Shown: positions 25,806 to 34,440 of the stretch, piece after piece | Layout: the number at the start of each line of letters is the position of its first letter | How positions within the stretch are numbered: position 1 is the stretch's first letter | Assembly (NCBI GenBank): GCA_945862165.1 | Contig: CAMAXI010000002.1 | Coordinates: 124,001-188,000 of the forward strand | DNA length: 64,000 nt | Direction: 5' to 3' | DNA from: Chryseobacterium gleum | GTDB lineage: Bacteria; Bacteroidota; Bacteroidia; Flavobacteriales_D; Crocinitomicaceae | The notes under the pieces: generated by a model | The model's database searches: none | What the model saw: the letters and a program-made list of their open reading frames with translations, nothing else | Told to the model about the DNA's origin: nothing | Program-made: the position numbers and the translations under genes

Positions 25806-25813
25806 CAAATATA
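25806..25813 (-). promoter_or_regulatory. Predicted -7 box of the toxin-antitoxin operon
   Basis: On the minus strand the bases read TATATTTG, matching TAnnTTTG, 22 bases upstream of the antitoxin start codon at 25783. Confidence 0.45.
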
Positions 25814-25830
25814 AGAAAATCGAAACTAAA

Positions 25831-26190
25831 TTAAGAATACTTTTCTCTAAAAAACACTTTCAATGCTTCTCGTCGTAGTACAACCCATGTAAAATCTTCC
25901 ATCCAATTGAGTTCGTTGGAAGTGGCTAATTGTAAATAGGTTTGCTCTGAAACATCCATGGTGTATAACAAAGGATGCCAACTAGAAGCTTGCTTTTCGA
26001 CCATATACATCAAGGCTGCTGCCAAGGTATCTACTAATGCTTCAATGGAATAGGCAACTTGTGAAAATTCAGGCGCAAAATCAAAACCATGCACACCAAA
26101 ATCTTTGACTAGTTGTAATTGCGTTTTTAAAAGAAATTGTTCATGCGCAAAATGTGCTTCTAATTCTGTATTTCTATTTTCTGGCAACAT
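25831..26190 (-). CDS. Small protein of unknown function coupled to the cyclase gene
   Basis: This 119-residue protein is probably alpha-helical, with many aromatic residues (FAPEFSQVAYSIEALVDTLAAALMYMVEKQ, then SWHPLLYTM and NWMEDFTWVVLRREALKVFF). It has no signal peptide and no motif I recognise. Its start codon overlaps the stop of the cyclase gene at 26190, so the two are translated together. A role tied to the cyclase is an inference from that coupling only. Confidence 0.6.
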   Translation of the reverse strand: MLPENRNTELEAHFAHEQFLLKTQLQLVKDFGVHGFDFAPEFSQVAYSIEALVDTLAAALMYMVEKQASSWHPLLYTMDVSEQTYLQLATSNELNWMEDFTWVVLRREALKVFFREKYS

Positions 26191-26951
26191 TACTTCTGGT
26201 AGATTTCAAAAAGTACCGGGCGACTAGGGGTAGCATCATTTTCAAATGGAGCAGTTTGTAAATTGAGCAAATATATACCATCTTGAATAGAATCATCAAT
26301 ATAAATAAACTCTGTAATGGTTTTATGAAATTGAGGATTTGTAGGAACTTGCCAAAAGGCATGGTGAAACAATAATTTACCTTCGTCATTCTCTCGATCA
26401 ACGGAAGGTAGATCGATTAGAAAATGTTGAACACCTTTTTGATTTAATAAATCCACGCAAGCGACATCTAAATACGGCGGATTTGTCGACGAATAGTTTT
26501 TATGCTTTTTGGAAAGTTCATTTGGTGTGGTGCGTAAAACGATAGCTTCCACATGTGAACTTTGTATGGCGTTGGTCATCTGAGACAAACTAATTACTTC
26601 GTCGAATTGTTGCTCTTTTTCATTCCAAATTTTCTCTGGAGTTATTGAAATTACTTCAGCTGTAATGAACGAGTCTTTTAGTTTATTATTAACCGAATGA
26701 ATCTCCGAAGTGATGTGCCCCAGGCATTCCGTATGGGTTCCATGTCCATGTGGATTGAAAAAAATATTCCTAAAATTAGTACTGCTTCCCTCCGTAACTA
26801 AACCTATAAATCCATCCGCTCTGACTGGTTCGAAAGCAGGTTTATCTACATACCATGCCAATGGATTTTGGTCGTCATTTGAAAGCGGAATAGAAATATC
26901 TAAACCATTGGAAGTATCAATATATCTTTCTGAATCTAAATGTAATAACAT
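26190..26951 (-). CDS. Cyclase family protein (kynurenine formamidase-like metal hydrolase)
   Basis: This 253-residue protein has the metal-binding motif HxGTHxD-like at FNPHGHGTHTECLGHI, the hallmark of the cyclase/KynB superfamily (PF04199), although the usual Asp is Glu here. Members hydrolyse N-formylkynurenine or other amides and esters with zinc or manganese. The N-terminal GLDISIPLSNDDQNPLAWYV and C-terminal EFIYIDDSIQDGIYLLNLQTAPFENDATPSRPVLF segments fit the fold. No tryptophan-degradation genes are nearby, so the substrate is open. It overlaps the small downstream gene and lies six bases after the M48 gene. Confidence 0.82.
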   Translation of the reverse strand: MLLHLDSERYIDTSNGLDISIPLSNDDQNPLAWYVDKPAFEPVRADGFIGLVTEGSSTNFRNIFFNPHGHGTHTECLGHITSEIHSVNNKLKDSFITAEVISITPEKIWNEKEQQFDEVISLSQMTNAIQSSHVEAIVLRTTPNELSKKHKNYSSTNPPYLDVACVDLLNQKGVQHFLIDLPSVDRENDEGKLLFHHAFWQVPTNPQFHKTITEFIYIDDSIQDGIYLLNLQTAPFENDATPSRPVLFEIYQK

Positions 26952-26957
26952 AACTAA

Positions 26958-27782
26958 TTATTTAGGTAATTTAGTAAGCATATTAGCATAATCTTCTTTG
27001 AATGTATTTTTTCCAACACACCCCATTCCGACACGCTCGTTGTGAAAATGTTCGATGCGATTCTCCGGATTAGGATGTGTACTTAAAAATTCAGGAACCT
27101 TTGCTCCTTTATTGTTTTTTTCTAATTTTTCAAAAAAGCCTGCTGCACCATCTGCATTGTAAGGTGTACCACACAAATACAATACAGAACGTTGGTCTGC
27201 TTCAGTTTCATGTCCTCTTGAATTTTTTAAGTTAATCAATCCTAAACCCATTTGATTAATTTGTGGTGTAGTTTGTCCCAAAGCAATCATTTGAGTAACT
27301 TCCAATACAATTTGCAAACCATACATTGTGGTCATTTGTCTAGTAGAATGACGCATATCGGCATGTCCAATTTCATGTGCTAATACTCCTGCTAATTGGT
27401 CTTCACTTTCTAGAAATTTTAATATTCCAGTATACACATAAATATATCCACCTGGTGTACAAAATGCATTTAAGGTATTATCATCGTGGATGATATGAAT
27501 CTTCCAAGCAAAATCATTGCGGTAATCGACTTTTCCTGAATTTAAGATATTGTTCTTGACTTTATTTACATATGCATAAATATCACGATACTGATTTGGA
27601 TCTAGTATCGGATACTGTTTTGGATCCGACGCAATTTGTTTTTCAGTTTGCACCCCAAAATTTTTATCTGCAGAAAGCGGTAAAATATTAAATCCTTTCC
27701 CTTTATTTTTCGGATCTATAATCCCGCAAGCTCCTATTCCAAGAACAATTGCAATTAGTAAAAAACGATATTTTGTTTTCAT
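26958..27782 (-). CDS. M48 family metalloprotease, lipoprotein
   Basis: This 274-residue protein is read from the ATG at 27782. It begins with a lipoprotein signal peptide (MKTKYRFLLIAIVLGIGAC, lipidated Cys19); the longer frame to 27830 would disrupt that signal. The zinc motif HExxH is AHEIGHAD, and the third ligand Glu lies in RGHETEADQRSVLYL. Such proteins (LoiP/BepA-like) act in quality control of envelope proteins. It probably sits on the periplasmic side of a membrane. It is the first gene of a run including the cyclase pair. A palindrome TTTACTTAAGTAAA (27851-27864) lies upstream. Confidence 0.9.
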   Translation of the reverse strand: MKTKYRFLLIAIVLGIGACGIIDPKNKGKGFNILPLSADKNFGVQTEKQIASDPKQYPILDPNQYRDIYAYVNKVKNNILNSGKVDYRNDFAWKIHIIHDDNTLNAFCTPGGYIYVYTGILKFLESEDQLAGVLAHEIGHADMRHSTRQMTTMYGLQIVLEVTQMIALGQTTPQINQMGLGLINLKNSRGHETEADQRSVLYLCGTPYNADGAAGFFEKLEKNNKGAKVPEFLSTHPNPENRIEHFHNERVGMGCVGKNTFKEDYANMLTKLPK

Positions 27783-27850
27783 AAATTTAAATTTACATAA
27801 TCGAAATTTAATATAGATTTTTCGAGGCAAACAAGATATTTATTTTAGAG

Positions 27851-27864
27851 TTTACTTAAGTAAA
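27851..27864. other. Perfect 14-base palindrome
   Basis: TTTACTTAAGTAAA is flanked by TATTTT and AAAATA, which extend the symmetry imperfectly. It lies between leuS (ends 27916) and the M48 gene (starts 27782). It could be a regulator site or a weak hairpin; nothing more can be said. Confidence 0.3.
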
Positions 27865-27915
27865 TGATAAAATAAATAGTGAAGTTGAACGATGAAAAAG
27901 CAAAGTAAATTTTGA

Positions 27916-30741
27916 TTATAATACAACGTTAACGATTCGACCTGGAACTACGATTAGCTTCTTAGGAGCCTTCCCTTCTAAATACTTATTCATCTCTTGC
28001 ATACCCATCACGTGTTCTTCAATCTCTTTTACAGCCATACTTGCTGGTAAATCTACTTTAAAACGAACTTTTCCATTAAAAGAAATTGGATAGGAAAATG
28101 AATCCGAAACTAAATAAGTTGCATTACAAATAGGGAAAGCCGCATAACTCAAAGTTCCTGCTTCATGTCCTAATTTTACCCATAATTCTTCACAAATATG
28201 TGGCGCATATGGCGACAATAAAATAACCAATTCTGTTAACACTTCACGATTATTACATTTTTGTTCACCTAATTCATTCGTTGCAATCATAAAGTTGGAA
28301 ACCCCCGTATTAAAAGAGAAACGCTCTAAATCAGAAGTCACTTTTTGAATCGTTTTATGCAAGGTTTTTAATGCATCTTTACTTGCTTCTCCTTGTGAAA
28401 CTACAAAGGTATTTTCTGTACCTTGGTGGAATAATCTCCAGAATTTACGTAAGAAATTATGTACACCATTAATTCCTTTTGTATCCCAAGGTTTTGCTTG
28501 TTCAATTGGACCCAAAAACATTTCATACATACGCAAGGTATCTGCACCAAATTTTTCTACCAACTCATCCGGTGTTTGCACATTGAATTTAGATTTAGAC
28601 ATTTTCTCCACTTCGGTGCCACACACGTATGAGCCATCGTCTTCTAAAATGAACTCAGCATTTTTATATTCCTCACGCCAATTTTTAAATGCTTCGATAT
28701 CCAATTTGTCATTATCCACAAACGAAATATCGACATGTAATGGAATGGTAGTATATTGATCTTTTTTCGAAGCTGTTACAAAAGTATTTCCATCAACTGT
28801 TCGGTAAACAAAACTACTTCTACCCAAAATCATCCCTTGATTAATCATTTTTTGGAACGGTTCTTCAAAGGTAATGAAGCCCTGATCAAATAGAAACTTA
28901 TTCCAGAAACGTGCATACAACAAGTGACCTGTAGCGTGTTCTGAACCTCCAATGTATAAATCTACACTGTTCCAATAGTCCGCTTTTTCTTTATTTACAA
29001 ATACTTCTTCGTTGCTTGCATCCATATAACGCAAGAAATACCAAGAACTACCAGCCCAACCTGGCATCGTATTCAACTCCAATGCAAATACAGTTTTATT
29101 GTCAATTAACTCATTAGATACAACGGAATTTTTAGTTGTATCCCAAGCCCAGTTTTTTGAGTTACCTAGTGGCGGTTGGCCGTCCTCTGTTGGTAAGTAT
29201 TTTTCTACTTCTGGAAGGACTATTGGCAGATGTTTTACATCAATCATTTTTGGTAAACCGTTTTGGTAATATACAGGAAATGGTTCACCCCAATAACGCT
29301 GTCTAGAAAATACAGCATCACGTAAACGGTAATTTGTTTTCCCTTTTCCTAATCCACGTGCTTCAATCTCAGCGATTGCTTTTTTCATTGCATCCTTCAC
29401 TTCCAATCCTGAAAGAAAATCGGAATTTGCTATCTTACCAGATTTATCCGCATAAGCAGCTTCTGAGACATCAACATTCTCGAAGATATTTTTTATCTCA
29501 ATATGAAAATGCTTCGCAAAATCCCAATCGCGTTGATCACCACAAGGAACCGCCATCACAGCACCTGTACCATAGGATGCTAATACATAATCACCAATCC
29601 AAATCTGAATTTTTTCTCCTGTAAATGGATGCAGCGCATAAGCCCCAGTAAACTGTCCTGAAATATTCTTCACATCTGACTGACGATCGCGTTCTGACTT
29701 TAAAGATGCTGTCTTTTTATAATCTTCAATTGCTGTTTTATATGCTTCGGTTGTAATGACATCAACAAAAGGATGTTCAGGTGCTAATACCATAAACGAA
29801 ACTCCGAAAACAGTATCAGGACGAGTAGTAAACACCTCGATAACTGAATCTGTCAATTTGGAATCTGCAAGCTGGAATTTCAAGGAACAACCTGTCGATT
29901 TTCCAATCCAATTTCGTTGAATATCTTTTACGGAATCTGTCCAATCTAAACCTTCTAATCCAGTCAATAAGCGCTCCGCATATGCTTTGATACGCATGGA
30001 CCATTGACGCATTAATTTTTGCTCTACTGGGTGACCTCCTCGTTCCGAAACGCCGTTCACAATCTCATCGTTTGCTAAAACTGTTCCTAACTTAGGACAC
30101 CAATTCACCCATGAGTCTGCTAAAAATGCCAAACGATACGTTTGTAGTACATCTTCTTTTTGTTTGGCAGTATACGAAATCCACTCCTCAGCTGTAAAAG
30201 CAACTTCACAATCGGAACAAGCATCTACACTTTTATTTCCTTCTTTTTCAAATACTTCTATCAACGAAGAAATTCGTTCTGCTTTATCTTTGGTATTATC
30301 ATAATAACAATCAAATAATTGCATAAAAATCCATTGCGTCCATTTATAATATTCTGGACTAGAAGTTCGCACCTCGCGCGACCAATCAAAAGAAAATCCA
30401 ACATTATCTAACTGATCACGGTAACGCAATATATTTTCTTCTGTCGTAACTGCTGGATGTTGACCGGTTTGAATCGCATATTGTTCTGCTGGTAAACCAA
30501 ACGAATCATACCCCATAGGATGTAAAACGTTAAATCCTTTCAAACGTTTGTATCGCGCATAAATATCCGAAGCAATATATCCTAATGGGTGACCAACATG
30601 TAAACCTGCGCCTGAAGGATATGGAAACATATCAAGCACATAATATTTTGGTTTATCAGAAGTGTCTGGTGTTTTAAAAGTTTGATTTTCAGCCCAAAAT
30701 TTTCTCCATTTGGTCTCTATCTCGCGAAATGTATATTCCAT
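27916..30741 (-). CDS. leuS: Leucyl-tRNA synthetase
   Basis: LeuRS charges tRNA-Leu with leucine. The 941-residue class I enzyme has the HIGH-like motif HVGHPLGY (48-55), the zinc-ribbon/editing insertion (SDCEVAFTAEEW..WCPKLGTVLAN), the CP1 editing domain with TTRPDTVFGVSFMVLAPEHP and its conserved TRPDT threonines, GSEHATGHLLYARFW, and KMSKSKFN. The anticodon-binding domain has SPYAPHICEELW. It is somewhat longer than the E. coli enzyme, as usual in Bacteroidota. A minus-strand box TATCTTTA lies about 30 bases upstream of the start. No frameshift is seen. Confidence 0.96.
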   Translation of the reverse strand: MEYTFREIETKWRKFWAENQTFKTPDTSDKPKYYVLDMFPYPSGAGLHVGHPLGYIASDIYARYKRLKGFNVLHPMGYDSFGLPAEQYAIQTGQHPAVTTEENILRYRDQLDNVGFSFDWSREVRTSSPEYYKWTQWIFMQLFDCYYDNTKDKAERISSLIEVFEKEGNKSVDACSDCEVAFTAEEWISYTAKQKEDVLQTYRLAFLADSWVNWCPKLGTVLANDEIVNGVSERGGHPVEQKLMRQWSMRIKAYAERLLTGLEGLDWTDSVKDIQRNWIGKSTGCSLKFQLADSKLTDSVIEVFTTRPDTVFGVSFMVLAPEHPFVDVITTEAYKTAIEDYKKTASLKSERDRQSDVKNISGQFTGAYALHPFTGEKIQIWIGDYVLASYGTGAVMAVPCGDQRDWDFAKHFHIEIKNIFENVDVSEAAYADKSGKIANSDFLSGLEVKDAMKKAIAEIEARGLGKGKTNYRLRDAVFSRQRYWGEPFPVYYQNGLPKMIDVKHLPIVLPEVEKYLPTEDGQPPLGNSKNWAWDTTKNSVVSNELIDNKTVFALELNTMPGWAGSSWYFLRYMDASNEEVFVNKEKADYWNSVDLYIGGSEHATGHLLYARFWNKFLFDQGFITFEEPFQKMINQGMILGRSSFVYRTVDGNTFVTASKKDQYTTIPLHVDISFVDNDKLDIEAFKNWREEYKNAEFILEDDGSYVCGTEVEKMSKSKFNVQTPDELVEKFGADTLRMYEMFLGPIEQAKPWDTKGINGVHNFLRKFWRLFHQGTENTFVVSQGEASKDALKTLHKTIQKVTSDLERFSFNTGVSNFMIATNELGEQKCNNREVLTELVILLSPYAPHICEELWVKLGHEAGTLSYAAFPICNATYLVSDSFSYPISFNGKVRFKVDLPASMAVKEIEEHVMGMQEMNKYLEGKAPKKLIVVPGRIVNVVL

Positions 30742-30799
30742 GCTACTAACTTATTTTTTTGAAAAAGTAAAGATAGAATATTTTTAAACGCTTTAAACG

Positions 30800-31930
30800 C
30801 TAATCCAATGCTAATATCTTACTCGCTACCTTTTCACTCGCGCTTCCATTCCCCAACATTTCAATTAATGTCGCGCAATCTTTTGCTTGTTGCGCACGTT
30901 TTTTTCCACCTTGTAACACATACGATAATTCTTCTGCAACTTGATCTACGTTACAAGCATCCTGAATTAATTCGCGTACAACCTCGCGGTCAAAAATCAA
31001 ATTGACTAATGAAATAAACTTAATTTTAATTAAACGCTTCGCAATAGTATAAGAAATTGGCGAAGCGATATAGCATACTACCTGCGGAACTCCAAAAAGC
31101 GCGGTTTCTAATGTCGCAGTACCTGAAGTCACTAAAGCTGCCTCCGCAGATTCTAGAATTTCATACGTTTTTCCAAACAAAATTTTGGCATCATAGCCCT
31201 CAATAAATGGCGCATAAAAAGTTTCTTCCAATGAAGGTGCTCCAGCAATAACAAATTGATATTCCGGAAATTTACCCGCAGCTTCTAACATTACAGGTAA
31301 TTTCGTGCTAACCTCTTGCCTCCTACTCCCCGGTAAAATAGCTACAATCGGCTTTTCTATTTTAGTGTTTTTTTCGCTATTCGGAGATGTCGTAGGGTAC
31401 TGAGGCTCTCGAAGTACTCGATACTCCGCTATAGCATCTACTAATGGATTTCCAACATACTCCACATGCATGTTGTATTTCTTGAAAAACGCTGTTTCAA
31501 ATGGAAAAATAGTAAATAAAGTATCTACATATTTTTTGATCTTGTGCACGCGTGACTCTTTCCAAGCCCAGACTTTCGGAGATATGTAATAATAAACTTT
31601 AATTCCCTGTGATTTAGCCCATTTAGCCATCCGTAAATTAAATCCTGGATAATCAATCAACACAAGTGCATCTGGTTGAAATACAAGAATATCCTCCTTA
31701 CACTTTTTAAAATTTTGTACAATGCGACCTAAATTCATTATGACTTCCACAAACCCCATAAAAGCCAAAGCTTTGTAATGTTTTTCTGGCTTCCGGGATG
31801 CTGCTTTTTCCATTAAATCACCTCCCCAAAAACGAAGGTCAATGGATGCGTCTTTTTGAATTAATGCCTTGATTAAATTGGAACCATGTAAATCACCCGA
31901 TGCTTCTCCAGCTATTAAAAAAAGCTTCAT
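30800..31930 (-). CDS. lpxB: Lipid-A-disaccharide synthase
   Basis: LpxB (GT19) joins UDP-2,3-diacylglucosamine and lipid X to form the lipid A disaccharide backbone at the inner membrane. I start at the ATG at 31930 (MKLFLIAGEASGDLHGSNLI), the canonical LpxB N-terminus, giving 376 residues. Further motifs are FWGGDLMEKA, PDALVLIDYPGFNLRMAKWAK, VYYYISPKVWAWKESRV, FPFETAFF, YVGNPLVD, ILPGSRRQEV and VTSGTATLETALFGVPQVVCY. It overlaps nothing; a small membrane-protein gene lies four bases upstream. Confidence 0.96.
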   Translation of the reverse strand: MKLFLIAGEASGDLHGSNLIKALIQKDASIDLRFWGGDLMEKAASRKPEKHYKALAFMGFVEVIMNLGRIVQNFKKCKEDILVFQPDALVLIDYPGFNLRMAKWAKSQGIKVYYYISPKVWAWKESRVHKIKKYVDTLFTIFPFETAFFKKYNMHVEYVGNPLVDAIAEYRVLREPQYPTTSPNSEKNTKIEKPIVAILPGSRRQEVSTKLPVMLEAAGKFPEYQFVIAGAPSLEETFYAPFIEGYDAKILFGKTYEILESAEAALVTSGTATLETALFGVPQVVCYIASPISYTIAKRLIKIKFISLVNLIFDREVVRELIQDACNVDQVAEELSYVLQGGKKRAQQAKDCATLIEMLGNGSASEKVASKILALD

Positions 31931-31934
31931 CGGA

Positions 31935-32252
31935 TTATTTAATAAATTGAATATAAACAATATATGGTATAAAAGCCATGGACCCTAAAATGATTCCTGT
32001 TGTAAAATTGTATTTTCTACGATTCAAAGACCAATAAAACCAAGTTAAATTTGCAATCACAGAGATCGAAAGTATTTTACAACGAAAAATATCATTCGTA
32101 AAAAACATATCCCAATAATAATCAAACTTTAAAAAGCTAGAATTATCAATCCAAGGATAAATAATCTCCACAATAGGGCTTGCCAAAAAAACGGTCACAA
32201 TTCCAATTAAAAGTCCGTAGGTGTGTTGTTTACTCCAATAACGTAAATTCAT
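31935..32252 (-). CDS. Small membrane protein, function unknown
   Basis: This 105-residue protein has three predicted membrane helices (about 12-30, 60-76, 84-103) and short basic loops (WSLNRRKYNFTTG). No family is recognised. It ends four bases before lpxB, so it is probably in the same transcript, but no lipid A enzyme motif is visible. It may be species-specific. Confidence 0.55.
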   Translation of the reverse strand: MNLRYWSKQHTYGLLIGIVTVFLASPIVEIIYPWIDNSSFLKFDYYWDMFFTNDIFRCKILSISVIANLTWFYWSLNRRKYNFTTGIILGSMAFIPYIVYIQFIK

Positions 32253-32371
32253 GACTCAAAGATAAAGACTTTTTGTTTTGAAACATTTAATATATATGAA
32301 ATTAAAAGCAGCAGGATTAGAAATTATAGATGAACAAATAAATACTTTTCAGTTATTCAAAGCATAATTTC

Positions 32372-32379
32372 TACATTTG
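32372..32379 (+). promoter_or_regulatory. Predicted -7 box placed 5 bases before rnpA
   Basis: TACATTTG matches TAnnTTTG and ends five bases before the rnpA ATG at 32385. If transcription starts the usual few bases after the box, the mRNA would have almost no leader. Confidence 0.4.
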
Positions 32380-32384
32380 CTTAC

Positions 32385-32777
32385 ATGAATCAAACGCTCG
32401 GAAAAGAATATAAACTTTGCAGTCAAAAAATTATTCAACAAATTTTTGAAGAAAAACGTTCTGTGAAACAATTTCCTTTTGTAATAAATTATTGTTTTGC
32501 GGAATTGACTTCTGAAAAATCATTTCAAATCGTAATCGCTGCACCAAAACGTATTTTCAGAAAAGCACACGACCGTAATAGAATCAAACGTTTGTGCAGA
32601 GAAACCATACGAAAAAATAAATTCATACTAGAAGAATATCTTTCAGCGTCGAATAAACAAATCGCACTTTTTTTTGTCTATACGAATAAAGAAGAAATGG
32701 AATATGATGTGCTTTTAAAAAAAACGGAATCACTATTTAAAAAACTAATCATAGAATTAAGTAAATTAGACGCTTAA
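32385..32777 (+). CDS. rnpA: Ribonuclease P protein component
   Basis: RnpA is the protein subunit of RNase P, which removes the 5' leader of pre-tRNAs together with the catalytic RNA. The 130-residue basic protein begins LGKEYKLCSQKIIQQIFEEKR and contains the diagnostic RNR motif helix HDRNRIKRLCRETIRK. The F-x-I-V-(A)-A-P-K-R strand before it is present as IVIAAPKRIFRKA. Neither rpmH nor dnaA is nearby, so this is not the classical oriC arrangement, as is common in Bacteroidota. The S41 protease gene starts 24 bases later. Confidence 0.9.
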   Translation: MNQTLGKEYKLCSQKIIQQIFEEKRSVKQFPFVINYCFAELTSEKSFQIVIAAPKRIFRKAHDRNRIKRLCRETIRKNKFILEEYLSASNKQIALFFVYTNKEEMEYDVLLKKTESLFKKLIIELSKLDA

Positions 32778-32801
32778 TTCATTTAGCAATACGACTATAT
32801 T

Positions 32802-34427
32802 ATGCAAAAAATACTTTTTTTAATTCTAGTTCTCTCTTTTTCGCTTCAAATTAAAGCACAATCTAACGGATTCGAACTTATCAAAGGAATGGAATTGATG
32901 GACTTAATTCATCAAAATCTAGAATTACATTATGTAGATGAACCAAAACCAGGGAAACTTTGCAAAGTGGCAATTGATGCTATGTTGAAAGAATTAGATC
33001 CATACACCGTTTATTACCATGAAGCTAACATGGAAGATTATAGAATGATGACAACAGGTCAATATGGTGGAATCGGCGCATTAATTCGTAAAATCGATAA
33101 TTGTATCTACATATCCGAACCTTATGAAGGAAATCCTGCACAAAAATCTGGTTTAAAAGCAGGGGATAAAATCATTTCAATCGATGGGAAAGATATGTGC
33201 AATAAACCATCCGACGATGTTTCTGCAGCACTAAAAGGCCCTAAAGGAACAACAATTCAAGTAAAGGTTTTAAGAGATGGGAAAGAATTAAATTTACCTA
33301 TTACCAGAGACGAAATTAAAATCCCGGATGTGCCATATGCTGGTATATTGACGAACAATATTGGGTATATAAAATTAAATAGCTTTACACAAACTGCTTC
33401 CGAAGAAGTGATTAAAGCATTTAAAGAATTGAAAGAAAAAGGAATGAAGGAGTTAATTTTAGATCTTCGAGAAAACGGAGGTGGTTTACTCATGGAAGCT
33501 GTTAAAATAGTCAATATGTTCGTCCCTAAAAATCAACTTGTTGTTAGTACAAAAGGAAGAATTCAAGATGAAAATAAACTCTACATAACAACGGAAGAAC
33601 CACTAGATCTTACTATTCCTTTAGTAGTTTTGATAGATGAAGGATCCGCATCTGCCAGTGAAATTGTTTCTGGTAGTTTACAAGATTTAGATCGTGCAGT
33701 AATTATCGGAACCACATCTTATGGTAAAGGGTTAGTACAACGTACATTCGACCTAAAATATGGTTCAAAAATGAAACTAACAATTGCAAAATATTACACT
33801 CCTTCTGGTAGATGTGTTCAAAAATTAGAATACTACGAAAAAGCGGAAGGTGAACGTCCACAAGCGATTGCAGATTCTTTGATCAAAAAATTTAAAACTA
33901 CAAACGGAAGAGAAGTGATTGATGGAAGAGGTATTGAACCAGATATCAAAATAAAAGAAAAAGAATTTAGCAGGCTAACTGCCATGTTAGTAAACAAAAA
34001 CTTCATCTTTAATTACGCTACTAATTACGCAAACACACACAATACGATTCTAGACGCATCCACTTATACTTTATCGAAAGAAGATTATGAAGTATTTAAA
34101 AAATTAGTCTTAAAAGATACGTTTGATTATTCTACTGCATCCGAAGAAATGCTGCGTAAAATGCGTAAAACCGCTGAAGAAGAAGGATATTTTGAAGATT
34201 CTAAAACAGAATACGATGCTCTATTCAAAAAATTAACACCATCCAAAGAAAGTGATTTAGAAAAATTCAAAACTGAAATAACTAATATTCTAGAAAATGA
34301 AATTGTTTCTAGATTCTATTTCCAAAAAGGTAGAGCTGTTCATGCATTTAGGTCCGATGATTTCGTTGAAAAAGCAAAAGAAATTCTACAAAATTCAAAA
34401 GAAATAAATACGATATTGAAAAAATAG
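32802..34427 (+). CDS. S41 family C-terminal processing protease (CtpA-like)
   Basis: This 541-residue periplasmic protease has a signal peptide (1-20, ending IKAQ) and an N-terminal helical domain containing LDPYTVYY. A PDZ domain (about 85-165) follows, with QYGGIGALI, SGLKAGDKIISIDG and LKGPKGTTIQVKV. The S41 catalytic domain carries LILDLRENGGGLL, the catalytic serine region DEGSASASE (279-287) and the lysine in TSYGKGLVQ (K309). These enzymes trim C-termini of envelope proteins. The C-terminal 150 residues (PDIKIKEKEFSRLTAMLVNKN, FNYATNYA) are the usual Bacteroidota extension. The next gene starts 13 bases downstream. Confidence 0.93.
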   Translation: MQKILFLILVLSFSLQIKAQSNGFELIKGMELMDLIHQNLELHYVDEPKPGKLCKVAIDAMLKELDPYTVYYHEANMEDYRMMTTGQYGGIGALIRKIDNCIYISEPYEGNPAQKSGLKAGDKIISIDGKDMCNKPSDDVSAALKGPKGTTIQVKVLRDGKELNLPITRDEIKIPDVPYAGILTNNIGYIKLNSFTQTASEEVIKAFKELKEKGMKELILDLRENGGGLLMEAVKIVNMFVPKNQLVVSTKGRIQDENKLYITTEEPLDLTIPLVVLIDEGSASASEIVSGSLQDLDRAVIIGTTSYGKGLVQRTFDLKYGSKMKLTIAKYYTPSGRCVQKLEYYEKAEGERPQAIADSLIKKFKTTNGREVIDGRGIEPDIKIKEKEFSRLTAMLVNKNFIFNYATNYANTHNTILDASTYTLSKEDYEVFKKLVLKDTFDYSTASEEMLRKMRKTAEEEGYFEDSKTEYDALFKKLTPSKESDLEKFKTEITNILENEIVSRFYFQKGRAVHAFRSDDFVEKAKEILQNSKEINTILKK

Positions 34428-34440
34428 TCGTTAAAATACT

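Noticed and set aside
32296-32367. 23-codon ORF from ATG to TAA before rnpA
   Set aside because: It is too short to judge, without a recognisable promoter of its own or known family; it may be chance in an AT-rich gap.
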